Shown: piece after piece, positions 34,862 through 43,365 of the stretch
Numbering within the stretch: position 1 is the first letter of the stretch
How the letters are laid out: the number at the start of each line of letters is the position of its first letter
From: Rugamonas sp. A1-17
Lineage (GTDB): Bacteria > Pseudomonadota > Gammaproteobacteria > Burkholderiales > Burkholderiaceae_D
Assembly (NCBI GenBank): GCA_025548565.1
Contig: JAJLPB010000025.1
Span: 1-50,596 of the forward strand
Reading direction: 5' to 3'
DNA length: 50,596 nucleotides
The notes under the pieces: model-generated
Databases searched by the model: none
The model's input: only the letters and a program-made list of their open reading frames with translations
Told to the model about the DNA's origin: nothing
Made by a program: the position numbers and the translations under genes

Positions 34862-35227
34862 ATGATCAAGGGACTACGCACCGTGGCCTATCCGGTGGCC
34901 GACCTGGCGGCCGCCAAGGCCTGGTACAGCAAGGTGTTCGACACGGCGCCCTACTTCGACCAGCCGTTCTACGTCGGCTTCAACGTCGGCGGCTTCGAGC
35001 TGGGCCTGATCCCGGACGGCAAGCCGGCGCAGGCCGGCAGCATGGTCTACTGGGGCGTGGACAATATCGCCGCCGAAGTCGAGCGCATCGTCGCGCTGGG
35101 CGCCACCGTGCACGGGGCGATCCAGGACGTTGGCGAGAACATCAAGACCGTGGAACTGGCCGACCCGTTCGGCAATCTGCTTTGTCTGATCGACAACCCT
35201 CATTTCGATTTGGCAGCGGTACGCTAG
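34862..35227 (+). CDS. VOC (glyoxalase/bleomycin-resistance fold) protein
   Basis: 121 residues with two beta-alpha-beta-beta-beta modules: MIKGLRTVAYPVADLAAAKAWYSKVFDTAPYFD and VYWGVDNIAAEVERIVALGATVHGAIQDVGENIKTVELADPFGNLLCLIDNP. The family includes dioxygenases, isomerases and resistance proteins; no substrate can be assigned. ATG at 34862 with GGAG 9 nt upstream. It probably follows the AraC regulator. Confidence 0.9.
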   Translation: MIKGLRTVAYPVADLAAAKAWYSKVFDTAPYFDQPFYVGFNVGGFELGLIPDGKPAQAGSMVYWGVDNIAAEVERIVALGATVHGAIQDVGENIKTVELADPFGNLLCLIDNPHFDLAAVR

Positions 35228-35273
35228 CGGATGTGGCAGTATACGCGCCTCCGAAAATGAAAGAGGTCGCACC

Positions 35274-36107
35274 ATGTCCCGCCGTAACGCCAATCTGATC
35301 AAGTCGCCCGAGCAAATCGTCCAGGCGCGCGTCGCCGCCCAGCTGGCGGCCGACGTGCTGACCATGATCACGCCGCACGTCAAGGCCGGCGTCAGCACGG
35401 GCTACCTCGACAAGCTGTGCAACGACTACATCGTCAACGTGCAGCAGGCGATCCCGGCCAACGTCGGCTACGGCGGCTTCCCGGCCACCGTGTGCAGCTC
35501 GGTCAACCATGTGGTGTGCCACGGCATTCCGAAGGACGACCACATCCTCAAGGATGGCGACATCATCAATCTCGACGTCGCCGTCATCAAGGATGGCTGG
35601 CACGGCGACACCAGCCGCATGTACTACGTGGGCGAGCCGTCCAAGGCAACCCGCAAGCTGGTCGAGACCACCTACGCGGCGATGTGGGCCGGCATCCGCG
35701 CGGTCAAGCCGCGCGCCACGCTGGGCGACGTCGGCTTCGCGATCCAGACCGTGGCCGAGAAGGCCGGCTACAGCGTGGTGCTGGATTACTGCGGCCACGG
35801 CATCGGCATGGTCTACCACGACGAGCCGCAGGTGGCGCACTATGGCCGTCCGGGCCAGGGTGTGGTGCTCAAGGCGGGCATGTTGTTCACGATCGAGCCG
35901 ATGATCAATGCCGGCAAGGCGGCGACCAAGGAGTTGAACGACGGCTGGACCGTCGAGACGCGCGACAAATCGCTGTCGGCGCAATGGGAGCACATGGTGC
36001 TGGTGACCGAGACCGGCTTCGAGGTGCTGACCTTGGCCCCGGGCGAGACCGGCGCCAAGTCGCAGATCCCGAACTCGGTGCCGGCCGGCGTGGTCAGCGC
36101 AGCGTGA
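35274..36107 (+). CDS. map: Methionine aminopeptidase, type I
   Basis: 277 residues. It removes the N-terminal Met from new proteins. Metal ligands are in place: INLDVAVIKDGWHGDTSRMYY (two Asp), CGHGIGMVYHDEP (His), FTIEPM (Glu) and QWEHMVLVT (Glu). The C-terminal extension of about 20 residues (GAKSQIPNSVPAGVVSAA) is slightly longer than usual and overlaps the barstar gene on the other strand by 14 bp. This map is not beside rpsB or secY and may be a second copy. Confidence 0.96.
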   Translation: MSRRNANLIKSPEQIVQARVAAQLAADVLTMITPHVKAGVSTGYLDKLCNDYIVNVQQAIPANVGYGGFPATVCSSVNHVVCHGIPKDDHILKDGDIINLDVAVIKDGWHGDTSRMYYVGEPSKATRKLVETTYAAMWAGIRAVKPRATLGDVGFAIQTVAEKAGYSVVLDYCGHGIGMVYHDEPQVAHYGRPGQGVVLKAGMLFTIEPMINAGKAATKELNDGWTVETRDKSLSAQWEHMVLVTETGFEVLTLAPGETGAKSQIPNSVPAGVVSAA

Positions 36108-36420
36108 GTTTGAGGGCCGGCTTCTCGCCGTAGTCTTCGTAGCGTTCGTTGATGCCGGCCACGCAGTAAGTCACTTCTTCCAGGATGTCGGGCACGGCGG
36201 CCTTCATGGCTTCGGCGTTGGTGATGACGATGTCCAGCACCTCGTTCGGCTTCAGGCGGAACTTGCTCATGCCGTCCTCGTCGCGCAGATAGCTCAGGCA
36301 ATCGACCCAGGCGTCCATGGTGTTGCCGTAGGTGCCGGGGAAGCCCAGCGCGGCCTTGCAGGCGGCGTGGAAGCTGGCGAAATCGGTGATCGCCGCGCCG
36401 TTCAGTTCTGCGGTTGCCAT
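36094..36420 (-). CDS. Barstar-family protein
   Basis: 108 residues with the barstar fold: ITDFASFHAACKAALGFPGTYGNTMDAWVDCLSYLR, and a C-terminal strand-helix. Barstar inhibits the ribonuclease barnase. No barnase-like gene adjoins. Its start overlaps the exbD stop (TAATG), so it is made with exbB/exbD, and its 3' end overlaps map by 14 bp. An immunity or nuclease-control function is plausible but unshown. Confidence 0.88.
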   Translation of the reverse strand: MATAELNGAAITDFASFHAACKAALGFPGTYGNTMDAWVDCLSYLRDEDGMSKFRLKPNEVLDIVITNAEAMKAAVPDILEEVTYCVAGINERYEDYGEKPALKLTLR

Positions 36421-36845
36421 TATTTTTTCTCTTTCCGGGGATCCGTGACGAATCCCAATTTCGTTAATCCATGCGACTGCGCGGCGGCCATCACCTGCGC
36501 CACCACTTCGTAGCGCGTGTCCTTGTCGGCGCGCAGTTGCAGCTCCGGCTGCGGCTCCAGCTTGGCCGCGTCGGCCAGGCGCGCCTCCAGCACGCTGAGT
36601 TCGACCGGGTCGTTATTCCAGAAGATCTTGCCGCCGCCGTCAATCGACAGCGTGACCGTGGCGGCCTGCTGCGGATTGGCCTGGGCCTGCGCCTTAGGCA
36701 GGTCCAGCTTGACGGCGTTGGTGAACATCGGCGCGCTGAGAATGAAGATCACCAGCAGCACCAGCATCACATCGACCATCGGCGTGACGTTGATATCGGC
36801 CATCGGCCCCGGATTGCGGTGGTGGTTGAATGCACCAAAACTCAT
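36420..36845 (-). CDS. exbD: ExbD/TolR-family biopolymer transporter
   Basis: 141 residues with one N-terminal membrane helix (ADINVTPMVDVMLVLLVIFILSAPM, with the conserved proton-path Asp in VDVMLV) and a periplasmic ExbD domain (AVKLDLPKA, LRADKDTRYEVVAQVMAAAQSHGLTKLGFVTDP). ATG at 36845 with GGGAG. A longer in-frame extension (MSDLTP...) comes from the repeat and is rejected. It pairs with ExbB to energise TonB-type import. Confidence 0.92.
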   Translation of the reverse strand: MSFGAFNHHRNPGPMADINVTPMVDVMLVLLVIFILSAPMFTNAVKLDLPKAQAQANPQQAATVTLSIDGGGKIFWNNDPVELSVLEARLADAAKLEPQPELQLRADKDTRYEVVAQVMAAAQSHGLTKLGFVTDPRKEKK

Positions 36846-36861
36846 GCTAGCTCCCAATAAT

Positions 36862-36938
36862 GGGGTCAAGTCTGACATTCGGACACGGCCCCGGCCGTAC
36901 TGCGGAAGAGCTCGTGTCCGAATGTCAGACTTGACCCC
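36862..36938. repeat. Palindromic repeat, copy 2 (within the exbB 3' end)
   Basis: 77 bp. Same perfect 26-bp arms as copy 1, and a loop that differs by one T. It lies between exbB and exbD. The right-hand arm is read through by exbB: its last codons and TGA lie inside the repeat (36925-36938). Confidence 0.95.
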
Positions 36939-37599
36939 CGCCCTTAGTCAGGTAGGCGTGCAGGTCGTGCGCGAAGGCGTCCAGCTCGGCCAGGGTCAGC
37001 CGGTTGACGCGGTTGAATCCGTTATACGCCAGCACCGCCGGGATGGCCACCGTCAGGCCAATGGCGGTCATGATCAGCGCCTCGCCCACCGGGCCCGCCA
37101 CTTTGTCGATCTGCACCGTGCCGCTGGCCGAGACATTGGCCAGCGCATGGTAGATGCCCCACACCGTGCCCAGCAGCCCGACAAACGGCGCGGTGGCGCC
37201 GATCGAGGCCAGCAGCGTCAGGCCGCCTTCAAGGCGGTTGGTGGAATTCTGGATCGCCACCCGCAGCACGCGCGTGACCTGCGCCGCGTGGCCCATCTCG
37301 CCGCCCAGCGACGCGCGGCCGCCGGTCTGCAGCTGCGCCGCGCCTTGCCGCGCCAGCGGCAGGAACACTTGCTCCGGATCTGCCAGGGTCAGCGCGGCCA
37401 CGCCGTCCTGCATCGACGGCGCCTCCCAGAACGCCTGCACGGCCGGCGCGCTGCGGCGGATGCGCAGCGCGGCGTAGGCCTTGGACAGGATGAAGAACCA
37501 GCTCACCAGCGACATCGCCAGCAACACCAGCGCCACGATGTGGCTGATGGTGTCGCCCTGTTCCCAGTAGCCGGCCAGGGTGAAGTGGTTGGGCGTCAT
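36925..37599 (-). CDS. exbB: ExbB/TolQ-family proton channel
   Basis: 224 residues with three membrane helices: GDTISHIVALVLLAMSLVSWFFIL, GLTLLASIGATAPFVGLLGTVWGIYHAL and VGEALIMTAIGLTVAIPAVLAYNGFNR, the MotA/TolQ/ExbB pattern. The start overlaps the dapB stop (TGATG). The C-terminus GGGQV and stop are encoded by the inserted repeat, so the native end may have been longer. It is followed by exbD on the same strand. Confidence 0.93.
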   Translation of the reverse strand: MTPNHFTLAGYWEQGDTISHIVALVLLAMSLVSWFFILSKAYAALRIRRSAPAVQAFWEAPSMQDGVAALTLADPEQVFLPLARQGAAQLQTGGRASLGGEMGHAAQVTRVLRVAIQNSTNRLEGGLTLLASIGATAPFVGLLGTVWGIYHALANVSASGTVQIDKVAGPVGEALIMTAIGLTVAIPAVLAYNGFNRVNRLTLAELDAFAHDLHAYLTKGGGQV

Positions 37600-38405
37600 C
37601 AGTTCAGCGCCAGCACGTCGTTCATGCCGTACAGGCCGGTGGCCTTGTCGGCCAGGAAGCGGCAGGCGCGCAGCGAGCCGTGCGCGTAGGTCACGCGGCT
37701 GCTGGACTTGTGGCTGATCTCGATGCGCTCGCCGGTGCCGGCGAACAGCACGGTGTGGTCGCCAACGATGTCGCCGCCGCGGATGGTGGCGAAGCCGATC
37801 GACGACGGGTCGCGCTCGCCGGTCACGCCCTCGCGCGCGTAGACCGCGCAATCCTTGAGGTCGCGGCCCAGCGCGTCGGCCAGCACTTCGCCCATCTTCA
37901 GCGCGGTGCCGGACGGGGCGTCGACCTTGTGGCGGTGGTGGGCCTCGATCACTTCGATGTCGTAGCCGACCGCCAGCGCCTTGGCGGCCTGCTGCAGCAG
38001 CTTGAGCGTGACGTTGACGCCGACGCTGAAGTTGGGCGACATCACGATGGCGGTTTTTTGCGCCGCCGCCGCGATGGCGGCCTTGCCCGCCTCGTCGAAG
38101 CCGGTGGTGCCGATGATCATCTTGATGCCGTGCTCGGCGCAATACGCCAGGTGCGCCAGCGTGCCCTCGGGGCGGGTGAAGTCGATCAGGAACTGCGCGC
38201 CGGCCAGTCCCTTGGCCAGGTCCGATTCCACCGGCACGCCGGCCGGCTTGCCGAGGAAGGCGGCGGCGTCGGCGCCGATGTTGTCCGAGCCCGCGCGGTC
38301 CAGCGCGCCGGACAGGCGGGCGTCGGGCGCGTCCAGCACCGCTTCGATCAGGATGCGGCCCATGCGGCCGCCGGCGCCGGCGATGGCGATGTTCATGTCT
38401 GTCAT
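37599..38405 (-). CDS. dapB: 4-hydroxy-tetrahydrodipicolinate reductase
   Basis: 268 residues. NAD(P)H-dependent step of lysine/diaminopimelate synthesis. N-terminal nucleotide fold (MNIAIAGAGGRMGRILIEAV), VIEAHHRHKVDAPSGTALKMGE (catalytic HHRHK and substrate-binding SGTA), and a C-terminal EISHKSSSR. ATG 38405 has GAGGA upstream. It lies between bamE and exbB. Confidence 0.97.
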   Translation of the reverse strand: MTDMNIAIAGAGGRMGRILIEAVLDAPDARLSGALDRAGSDNIGADAAAFLGKPAGVPVESDLAKGLAGAQFLIDFTRPEGTLAHLAYCAEHGIKMIIGTTGFDEAGKAAIAAAAQKTAIVMSPNFSVGVNVTLKLLQQAAKALAVGYDIEVIEAHHRHKVDAPSGTALKMGEVLADALGRDLKDCAVYAREGVTGERDPSSIGFATIRGGDIVGDHTVLFAGTGERIEISHKSSSRVTYAHGSLRACRFLADKATGLYGMNDVLALN

Positions 38406-38421
38406 GCGTCTGTCCTCGTGC

Positions 38422-39072
38422 TTATTTCTTGTCGTTGCTCACCGTGACGCCAACCGGCGCGGCGGCGGAGTTGTCGGCGCCGGCCGGCAGCGGCGCGGTG
38501 TTCGACGCCGGATGCGCGTCCGGCGTGTTCAGGTCCTTCTTGACCTTGGGCGCCGGGCCGGCGATGCGGGCGATGTAGTCTTTTTCGGTCGGCAGGTTGC
38601 CGCCTTCCCAGCGCGCCACCTTGCCATCCTTGTCGAAGAACACGATCACGCGGCTGGTGGTGATTTCGCCGTTGCCCTTGGCCATGCGGAAGGCGTAGTC
38701 CCAGCGGTCGGCGTGGAACGGGTCGGTCAGCAGCGCGGTGCCGAAGATGAAGCGCACCTGCTCGCGCGTCATGCCGGTTTTCAGTTGCGACAGCATCTCC
38801 TCGGAGACGAAGTTACCCTGCTGGATGTCCGGACGGTACGGCGAGAAGAACCACATGAACTTCTGCAGCTTGGTGATGGTGGTCGTTTGCGCGCCCTTGC
38901 TGGCGTCGAGCGTGGTGCCGGTTTCCTTCACGTCGGTCGATTTCTCGCCCAGCGTGGTGTTGGACGCGCAGCCGCCCGCGGCCAGCGCGACGCAAACGGC
39001 GCCGGCCAGCAGCGGGGCGCGGCGGGTGAAACGGTGCAACAAAGACTGCGATAAAGCCTGGGTGACGCGCAT
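38422..39072 (-). CDS. bamE: BamE/OmlA outer-membrane lipoprotein
   Basis: 216 residues. Lipoprotein signal with AAGGCASNT. The BamE core is seen in VSEEMLSQLKTGMTREQVRFIFGTALLTDPFHADRWDYAFRM. It is a subunit of the BAM complex for beta-barrel insertion. A 60-residue Ala/Pro/Asn-rich tail extends beyond the E. coli length. ATG at 39072 with GAGGA. It is divergent from fur, as in many betaproteobacteria. Confidence 0.93.
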   Translation of the reverse strand: MRVTQALSQSLLHRFTRRAPLLAGAVCVALAAGGCASNTTLGEKSTDVKETGTTLDASKGAQTTTITKLQKFMWFFSPYRPDIQQGNFVSEEMLSQLKTGMTREQVRFIFGTALLTDPFHADRWDYAFRMAKGNGEITTSRVIVFFDKDGKVARWEGGNLPTEKDYIARIAGPAPKVKKDLNTPDAHPASNTAPLPAGADNSAAAPVGVTVSNDKK

Positions 39073-39339
39073 GGTTGTCCTCAATCTGATCGAGCGGAAA
39101 TGCCGAAAAACGCTATATCATAAAGCACAAGGTGCGACATGGGGCTGCGCGGGCACTCCGGGAGAGCGCATTATCCAGCAAAACGGCAAGTATGTCCTTG
39201 TTTTATAAAGATTAATTGTAAAACATTGCAAATGTAAATTTCACGCCGGCGGCGCCGCGCGGCGCGCAGGGTGCGGCGGCGGCCGGAGTACGTTAAACTG
39301 TCGCCTAGCTATCGCCAACCACCATTAAGAGTCGCCACC

Positions 39340-39768
39340 ATGAGTAACAATCCCACCGATCTGAAGGCCAGCGGCCTCAAAGCCACGCTGCCCCGCCTCA
39401 AAATCCTGGACATCTTCCAGAACAGCGAAGTGCGCCACCTGACCGCCGAGGATGTCTACAAGATCCTGTTGGCCGACAATATGGACGTGGGCCTGGCGAC
39501 CGTGTACCGGGTGCTGACCCAGTTCGAACAGGCCGGCCTGCTGAACCGCAATCACTTCGAGACCGGCAAGGCCATCTTTGAATTGAACGAGGGCTCGCAC
39601 CACGACCATCTGGTGTGCCTGGACTGCGGCCGGGTGGAGGAATTCTTCGACGAGGAAATCGAGACGCGCCAGCAGGTGGTGGCCAAGGAACGCGGCTTCA
39701 AGATCGCCGAGCACGCGCTGGCCATCTACGGCAACTGCACCAAGACCGCCTGCCCGCACCGACCTTGA
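39340..39768 (+). CDS. fur: Ferric uptake regulator
   Basis: 142 residues. Winged helix (LKATLPRLKILDIFQNSEVRHLTAEDVYKILLADNMDVGLATVYRVL) and a metal-sensing domain with HHDHLVCLDCGRVEEFFDE. Fe2+-Fur represses iron uptake genes. ATG 39340. Within the 267-bp gap to bamE I did not find a convincing Fur box. fur/exbB proximity fits iron-import biology. Confidence 0.97.
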   Translation: MSNNPTDLKASGLKATLPRLKILDIFQNSEVRHLTAEDVYKILLADNMDVGLATVYRVLTQFEQAGLLNRNHFETGKAIFELNEGSHHDHLVCLDCGRVEEFFDEEIETRQQVVAKERGFKIAEHALAIYGNCTKTACPHRP

Positions 39769-39800
39769 TGGCCGAGCCAGCTCAGCATGGAGGGAATGAC

Positions 39801-39827
39801 GTCGTTCCCGCGCAGGCGGGAACCCAT
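39801..39827. repeat. Single REP-like unit
   Basis: GTCGTTCCCGCGCAGGCGGG followed by AACCCAT. It matches the units at 25069-25137 with compensating base changes in the stem (TTCCCGC/GCGGGAA). It lies between fur and hrcA. Confidence 0.75.
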
Positions 39828-39833
39828 ACATCG

Positions 39834-40856
39834 TCAATTGTGGCTGAGCGCGTTCGACAGCAGCTTGGCCGTGATATCCACAATCGGGATCACCCGCTCG
39901 TAGGCCATGCGCGTCGGACCGATCACGCCCAGCGTGCCGACGATCTTGCCGTTGGCCGTGTACGGCGCGGTCACCACGCTCATCTCGTCCATCGGCACCA
40001 GGCTTGATTCGCCGCCGATGTAGATCTGCACCCCGCTGGCCTTGCTCGACACGTCGAGCAGTTGCATCAGCCCGGTCTTCTGCTCGAACATGTCGAACAT
40101 CTGCCGCAGCGACGTCATGTTGGACGACAGGTCGCTCACCGACAGCAGGTTGCGCTCGCCCGAGATGACCATGTCGTCCGAGCTGTCGGCCATCGCCTCG
40201 CTGCCCGCCTCCACCGCCGCCTGCATCAGCCGGCCCATGTCGTCGCGCAGCTGGCGCACCTCGGTCTGCAACCGCATGTGCACCTCGTCGAACGCCAGGC
40301 CGCCGTAGTTCTGGTTGATGTAGTTGGCCGACTGCACCAGCTGCGCCGGGCTGTAGTCCACATCGGTCAGCAGCAGCCGGTTCTGCACGTCGCCGGTCGG
40401 GCCGACGATCACCAGCAGGATGCGTTTCTCGCCCAGCCGCAAAAATTCGATCTGCTGGAACACCGATTCGCGCCGCGGGCTGAGCACCACGCCGGCGAAC
40501 TGCGACAGCGACGACAGCATCTGCGCCGCGTTGGCAATCATCTTGTGCGGCTGCGGCGCCTGCAGCCGCATGCGCGACTCGACCGCGTGCTCGTCGAGCT
40601 GCTGCACGGTGAGCAGCGTGTCGACAAAGATGCGGTAGCCGCGCGGCGTCGGCACCCGGCCGGCCGAGGTGTGGGGACTGGCCACGTAGCCCAGTTCCTC
40701 CAGGTCGGCCATGATGTTGCGGATGGTAGCCGGCGACAGGTCCAGTCCGGAGATCTTGGACAGGGCGCGCGAGCCCACCGGCTGGCCGTCCGCGATGTAG
40801 CGTTCGACGAGGGCCTTGAGCAAGGTTTGTGCGCGTGTATCGAGTTGCATGGTCAT
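39834..40856 (-). CDS. hrcA: Heat-inducible transcription repressor HrcA
   Basis: 340 residues. N-terminal winged helix (QTLLKALVERYIADGQPVGSRALSKISGLDLSPATIRNIMADLEELGYVASPHTSAGRVPTPRGYRIFVD), then the HrcA GAF-like domain. It represses heat-shock operons at CIRCE sites. No CIRCE element is seen in the window. It converges on fur across the REP-like unit. Confidence 0.96.
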   Translation of the reverse strand: MTMQLDTRAQTLLKALVERYIADGQPVGSRALSKISGLDLSPATIRNIMADLEELGYVASPHTSAGRVPTPRGYRIFVDTLLTVQQLDEHAVESRMRLQAPQPHKMIANAAQMLSSLSQFAGVVLSPRRESVFQQIEFLRLGEKRILLVIVGPTGDVQNRLLLTDVDYSPAQLVQSANYINQNYGGLAFDEVHMRLQTEVRQLRDDMGRLMQAAVEAGSEAMADSSDDMVISGERNLLSVSDLSSNMTSLRQMFDMFEQKTGLMQLLDVSSKASGVQIYIGGESSLVPMDEMSVVTAPYTANGKIVGTLGVIGPTRMAYERVIPIVDITAKLLSNALSHN

Positions 40857-40918
40857 TCACTGATGATATTTCTGCTTATTATGCACGCTCCGCGCCGGAC
40901 GGGGGCCATGGCGTGGCG

Positions 40919-41620
40919 TCAATGCTGCATTTGCGCACGAACCCATGCCAGAAGTTCATCAAAACTGGCGCAGGTGGCGTCCGGCGCGATGCCCGCTTCG
41001 TGCTGCGCGCCCCGGCGGTTCATCCACACCGCCCGCAGGCCGGCGCCCTGGGCGCCCTGCACGTCCAGCCGCAGGTCGTCGCCGACGTAGACCGCGTCGG
41101 CCGGCGCCACGCCCATCGCCTCGCACGCGGCCAGGAAGATGGACGGGTCGGGCTTGGCGCGGCCGAAGCGCGACGAGGCCAGCACAGTGTCGAAATGGTG
41201 GTGCAGGCCGATGAGTTCAAGGTCCGCGTTGCCGTTGGTGATCACGCCCAGGCGCAGCATGGCCTGCAACTCCACCAGCGCGGCCGGCACCTCGCCGAAC
41301 GGCGTGACGGCGTTGCGCTGCACGTGGAAGTGGCGCATGGCGCCCTCGATGTGGGCGGCGTCGGCGCCGGCCTCGGCGAACGCCTGCTCCAGCGCCAGGC
41401 GGCGCAGCCGGTACAGGTCGACCACCAGCTCGGGCCGCTGTTCCAGCAGGGCCATGCGGCGCGCGCGCAGCGCCTCGATGGAGTAGCGCTGGGTCACCTC
41501 GGGCGCGTGCTCGGCCAGCCAGGCGTGCCAGCTGGTTTCCGCCGCCGCGATCACCGGGCCGATCGGCCACAGGGTGTCGTCCAGGTCGAACAGCAGGGCG
41601 TGGGGGCGGCGTGGCGTCAT
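40919..41620 (-). CDS. HAD-family phosphatase
   Basis: 233 residues. HAD motifs: DLDDTLWP (nucleophile D12, acid D14), ITNGNAD (motif II), KPDPSIF (Lys) and VGDDLRLDVQGA (motif IV). A helical cap of about 90 residues lies between. Substrate unknown; it resembles YjjG-type nucleotide or phosphosugar phosphatases. ATG 41620 is used; an upstream extension has no support. It is separated from hrcA by 62 bp. Confidence 0.88.
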   Translation of the reverse strand: MTPRRPHALLFDLDDTLWPIGPVIAAAETSWHAWLAEHAPEVTQRYSIEALRARRMALLEQRPELVVDLYRLRRLALEQAFAEAGADAAHIEGAMRHFHVQRNAVTPFGEVPAALVELQAMLRLGVITNGNADLELIGLHHHFDTVLASSRFGRAKPDPSIFLAACEAMGVAPADAVYVGDDLRLDVQGAQGAGLRAVWMNRRGAQHEAGIAPDATCASFDELLAWVRAQMQH

Positions 41621-41715
41621 GGCGGGCAAACGGAAATGAAAGATGCGATATTGTCGCACCGATTGCCGCCCTGCGAGGGCGTGGTAAATTACCGGATTGC
41701 CCTGCTGGAGATTCC

Positions 41716-43221
41716 GTGCCCTTGACTAAGCTTGCCGCCCTTGCCGCCCTTGTCCCCGTTGTCACAATCCGCCGCCGCCCGGCGCGGCCGCTGGCCGGCG
41801 CCCTGACCGCGGCCACCCGGAAGGCCGCCGCCTTGACGGCCGGAGTCCTCGCGGCCTCCGCCCTGCTGACCGGCTGCGCCACTGTCGGCCAGCCGCCGGC
41901 CTTCACCTCCTTCGTGGTGCTGGGCGACGGCGGCGCCGCCGTGGCGCGCGTGCTGATCGACGCCCCCGCCTGCCCCGACATCGTGGTCGACGGCCGCACG
42001 CTGCCGATGACGCTGCGCGCCCCGGCCGCCACGCTGCCGCTGCGCCCCACGGTGTCGGCGCCGGCCGACTCGAAGCCGGCCGCCTTTCCGCTGCTGACCT
42101 GCGAGGCGGCGCTGCCGGCCGCCGGCAGCTATGCCCAGGCGAGCGTGCTGGGCCGCGCCCTGCCGCGGCCGGCGGCCGCGCCGCGCCGCATCGTGGTCAT
42201 CGGCGACACCGGCTGCCGCCTGCAAAAGAGTTCCAACAGCTACCAGGCCTGCAACCGCGCGGCCGACTATCCGTTCGCCGCCATCGCGGCGGCCGCCGCC
42301 GCGTGGGGCCCGGAGCTGGTGATCCACGTGGGCGACTATCACTACCGCGAAAACGCCTGCCCGGAAGGCGACGCCGGGTGCGCCGGCAGCCCGTGGGGCT
42401 ACGGCTGGGACGCCTGGAACGCCGACTTCTTCGCGCCCGGCGCGGCGCTGCTGCGGGCGGCGCCGTGGATCATGGCGCGCGGCAATCACGAGAACTGCCA
42501 GCGCGGCGGCCAGGGCTACTGGCGCCTGCTCGATCCGCGTCCGCTGGTCGCCGGGCGCGACTGCAACAAGGCCGCCGACGACGCGCTCGGCAACTACAGC
42601 GATCCCTACGCCGTGCCGATCGGACAGGACACCCAGTTGCTGGTGCTCGACACCGCCAGCACCACGTGGAAGGGCTTCAAGCCGGGCCAGCCGGGCTACG
42701 ACCAGTACCGCGACCTGTACCGCAAGCTGGACGCGCTGGCGCGGCAGGCGCCGCGCAACATCGGCATCGTCCACCATCCGCTGCTGGGCATGGGCGCCGA
42801 CCGCAAGGCCGACGGCGCGATCCGGCTGCTGCCGGGCGACGCCGGCCTGCAGCAGACCTTCGGCTCGCTCAACCCGGGGCTGCTGCCCGGGCCGGTGCAA
42901 GCCATGCTGTCCGGCCACGTGCATCTGTGGGAGCAGGTCAGCTTCGCCAGCGGCCATCCGAGCCAGTTCATCTCGGGCTTCTCCGGCACCGCCGAGGACA
43001 CCGTGCCGCTGCCCGAGCGCCTGCCGGACGGCGTGACGCCGGCGCCGGGCGCGCGGGTCGAGCAGTTCAGCTCCTGGGTCGACGGCTTCGGCTTCATGAC
43101 CATGGAGCGCCAGGGCGCGGACCAATGGCTGGTGCAGGTGCACGACCTGCGGGGCCGGGTGCGCAACACCTGCCAGCTCGACGGCAAGCGCTCGCGCTGC
43201 GCCGTGGCGCAGGTGCGCTGA
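41716..43221 (+). CDS. Metallophosphoesterase, predicted lipoprotein
   Basis: 501 residues with a GTG start (GGAG 8 nt before). A long N-region leads to lipobox SALLTGCATVG at about residues 50-60. The calcineurin-like phosphoesterase domain has VVIGDTGCR, ELVIHVGDYHYRENAC, MARGNHENC, IVHHPLLGMG and LSGHVHLWEQ, the metal ligands of the family. It would act in the envelope on an unknown phosphoester. Confidence 0.88.
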   Translation: MPLTKLAALAALVPVVTIRRRPARPLAGALTAATRKAAALTAGVLAASALLTGCATVGQPPAFTSFVVLGDGGAAVARVLIDAPACPDIVVDGRTLPMTLRAPAATLPLRPTVSAPADSKPAAFPLLTCEAALPAAGSYAQASVLGRALPRPAAAPRRIVVIGDTGCRLQKSSNSYQACNRAADYPFAAIAAAAAAWGPELVIHVGDYHYRENACPEGDAGCAGSPWGYGWDAWNADFFAPGAALLRAAPWIMARGNHENCQRGGQGYWRLLDPRPLVAGRDCNKAADDALGNYSDPYAVPIGQDTQLLVLDTASTTWKGFKPGQPGYDQYRDLYRKLDALARQAPRNIGIVHHPLLGMGADRKADGAIRLLPGDAGLQQTFGSLNPGLLPGPVQAMLSGHVHLWEQVSFASGHPSQFISGFSGTAEDTVPLPERLPDGVTPAPGARVEQFSSWVDGFGFMTMERQGADQWLVQVHDLRGRVRNTCQLDGKRSRCAVAQVR

Positions 43222-43365
43222 GCGGCGCGGCGGCCCCGGGTGTCACAAGCTGTTACATCGCTTAGCGGCCCCGGTGTTACCAAATGCACTAAAATACCGG
43301 CCAACGCGTGTAAGATGCTGCACCCGCCCGTTGCCCGGCCCTATTCGATTTGGAGAGAGATTGTT

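Noticed and set aside
39073..39339. Fur box in the bamE-fur gap
   Set aside because: AT-rich stretches around 39200-39240 are not a good match to the inverted GATAAT consensus.
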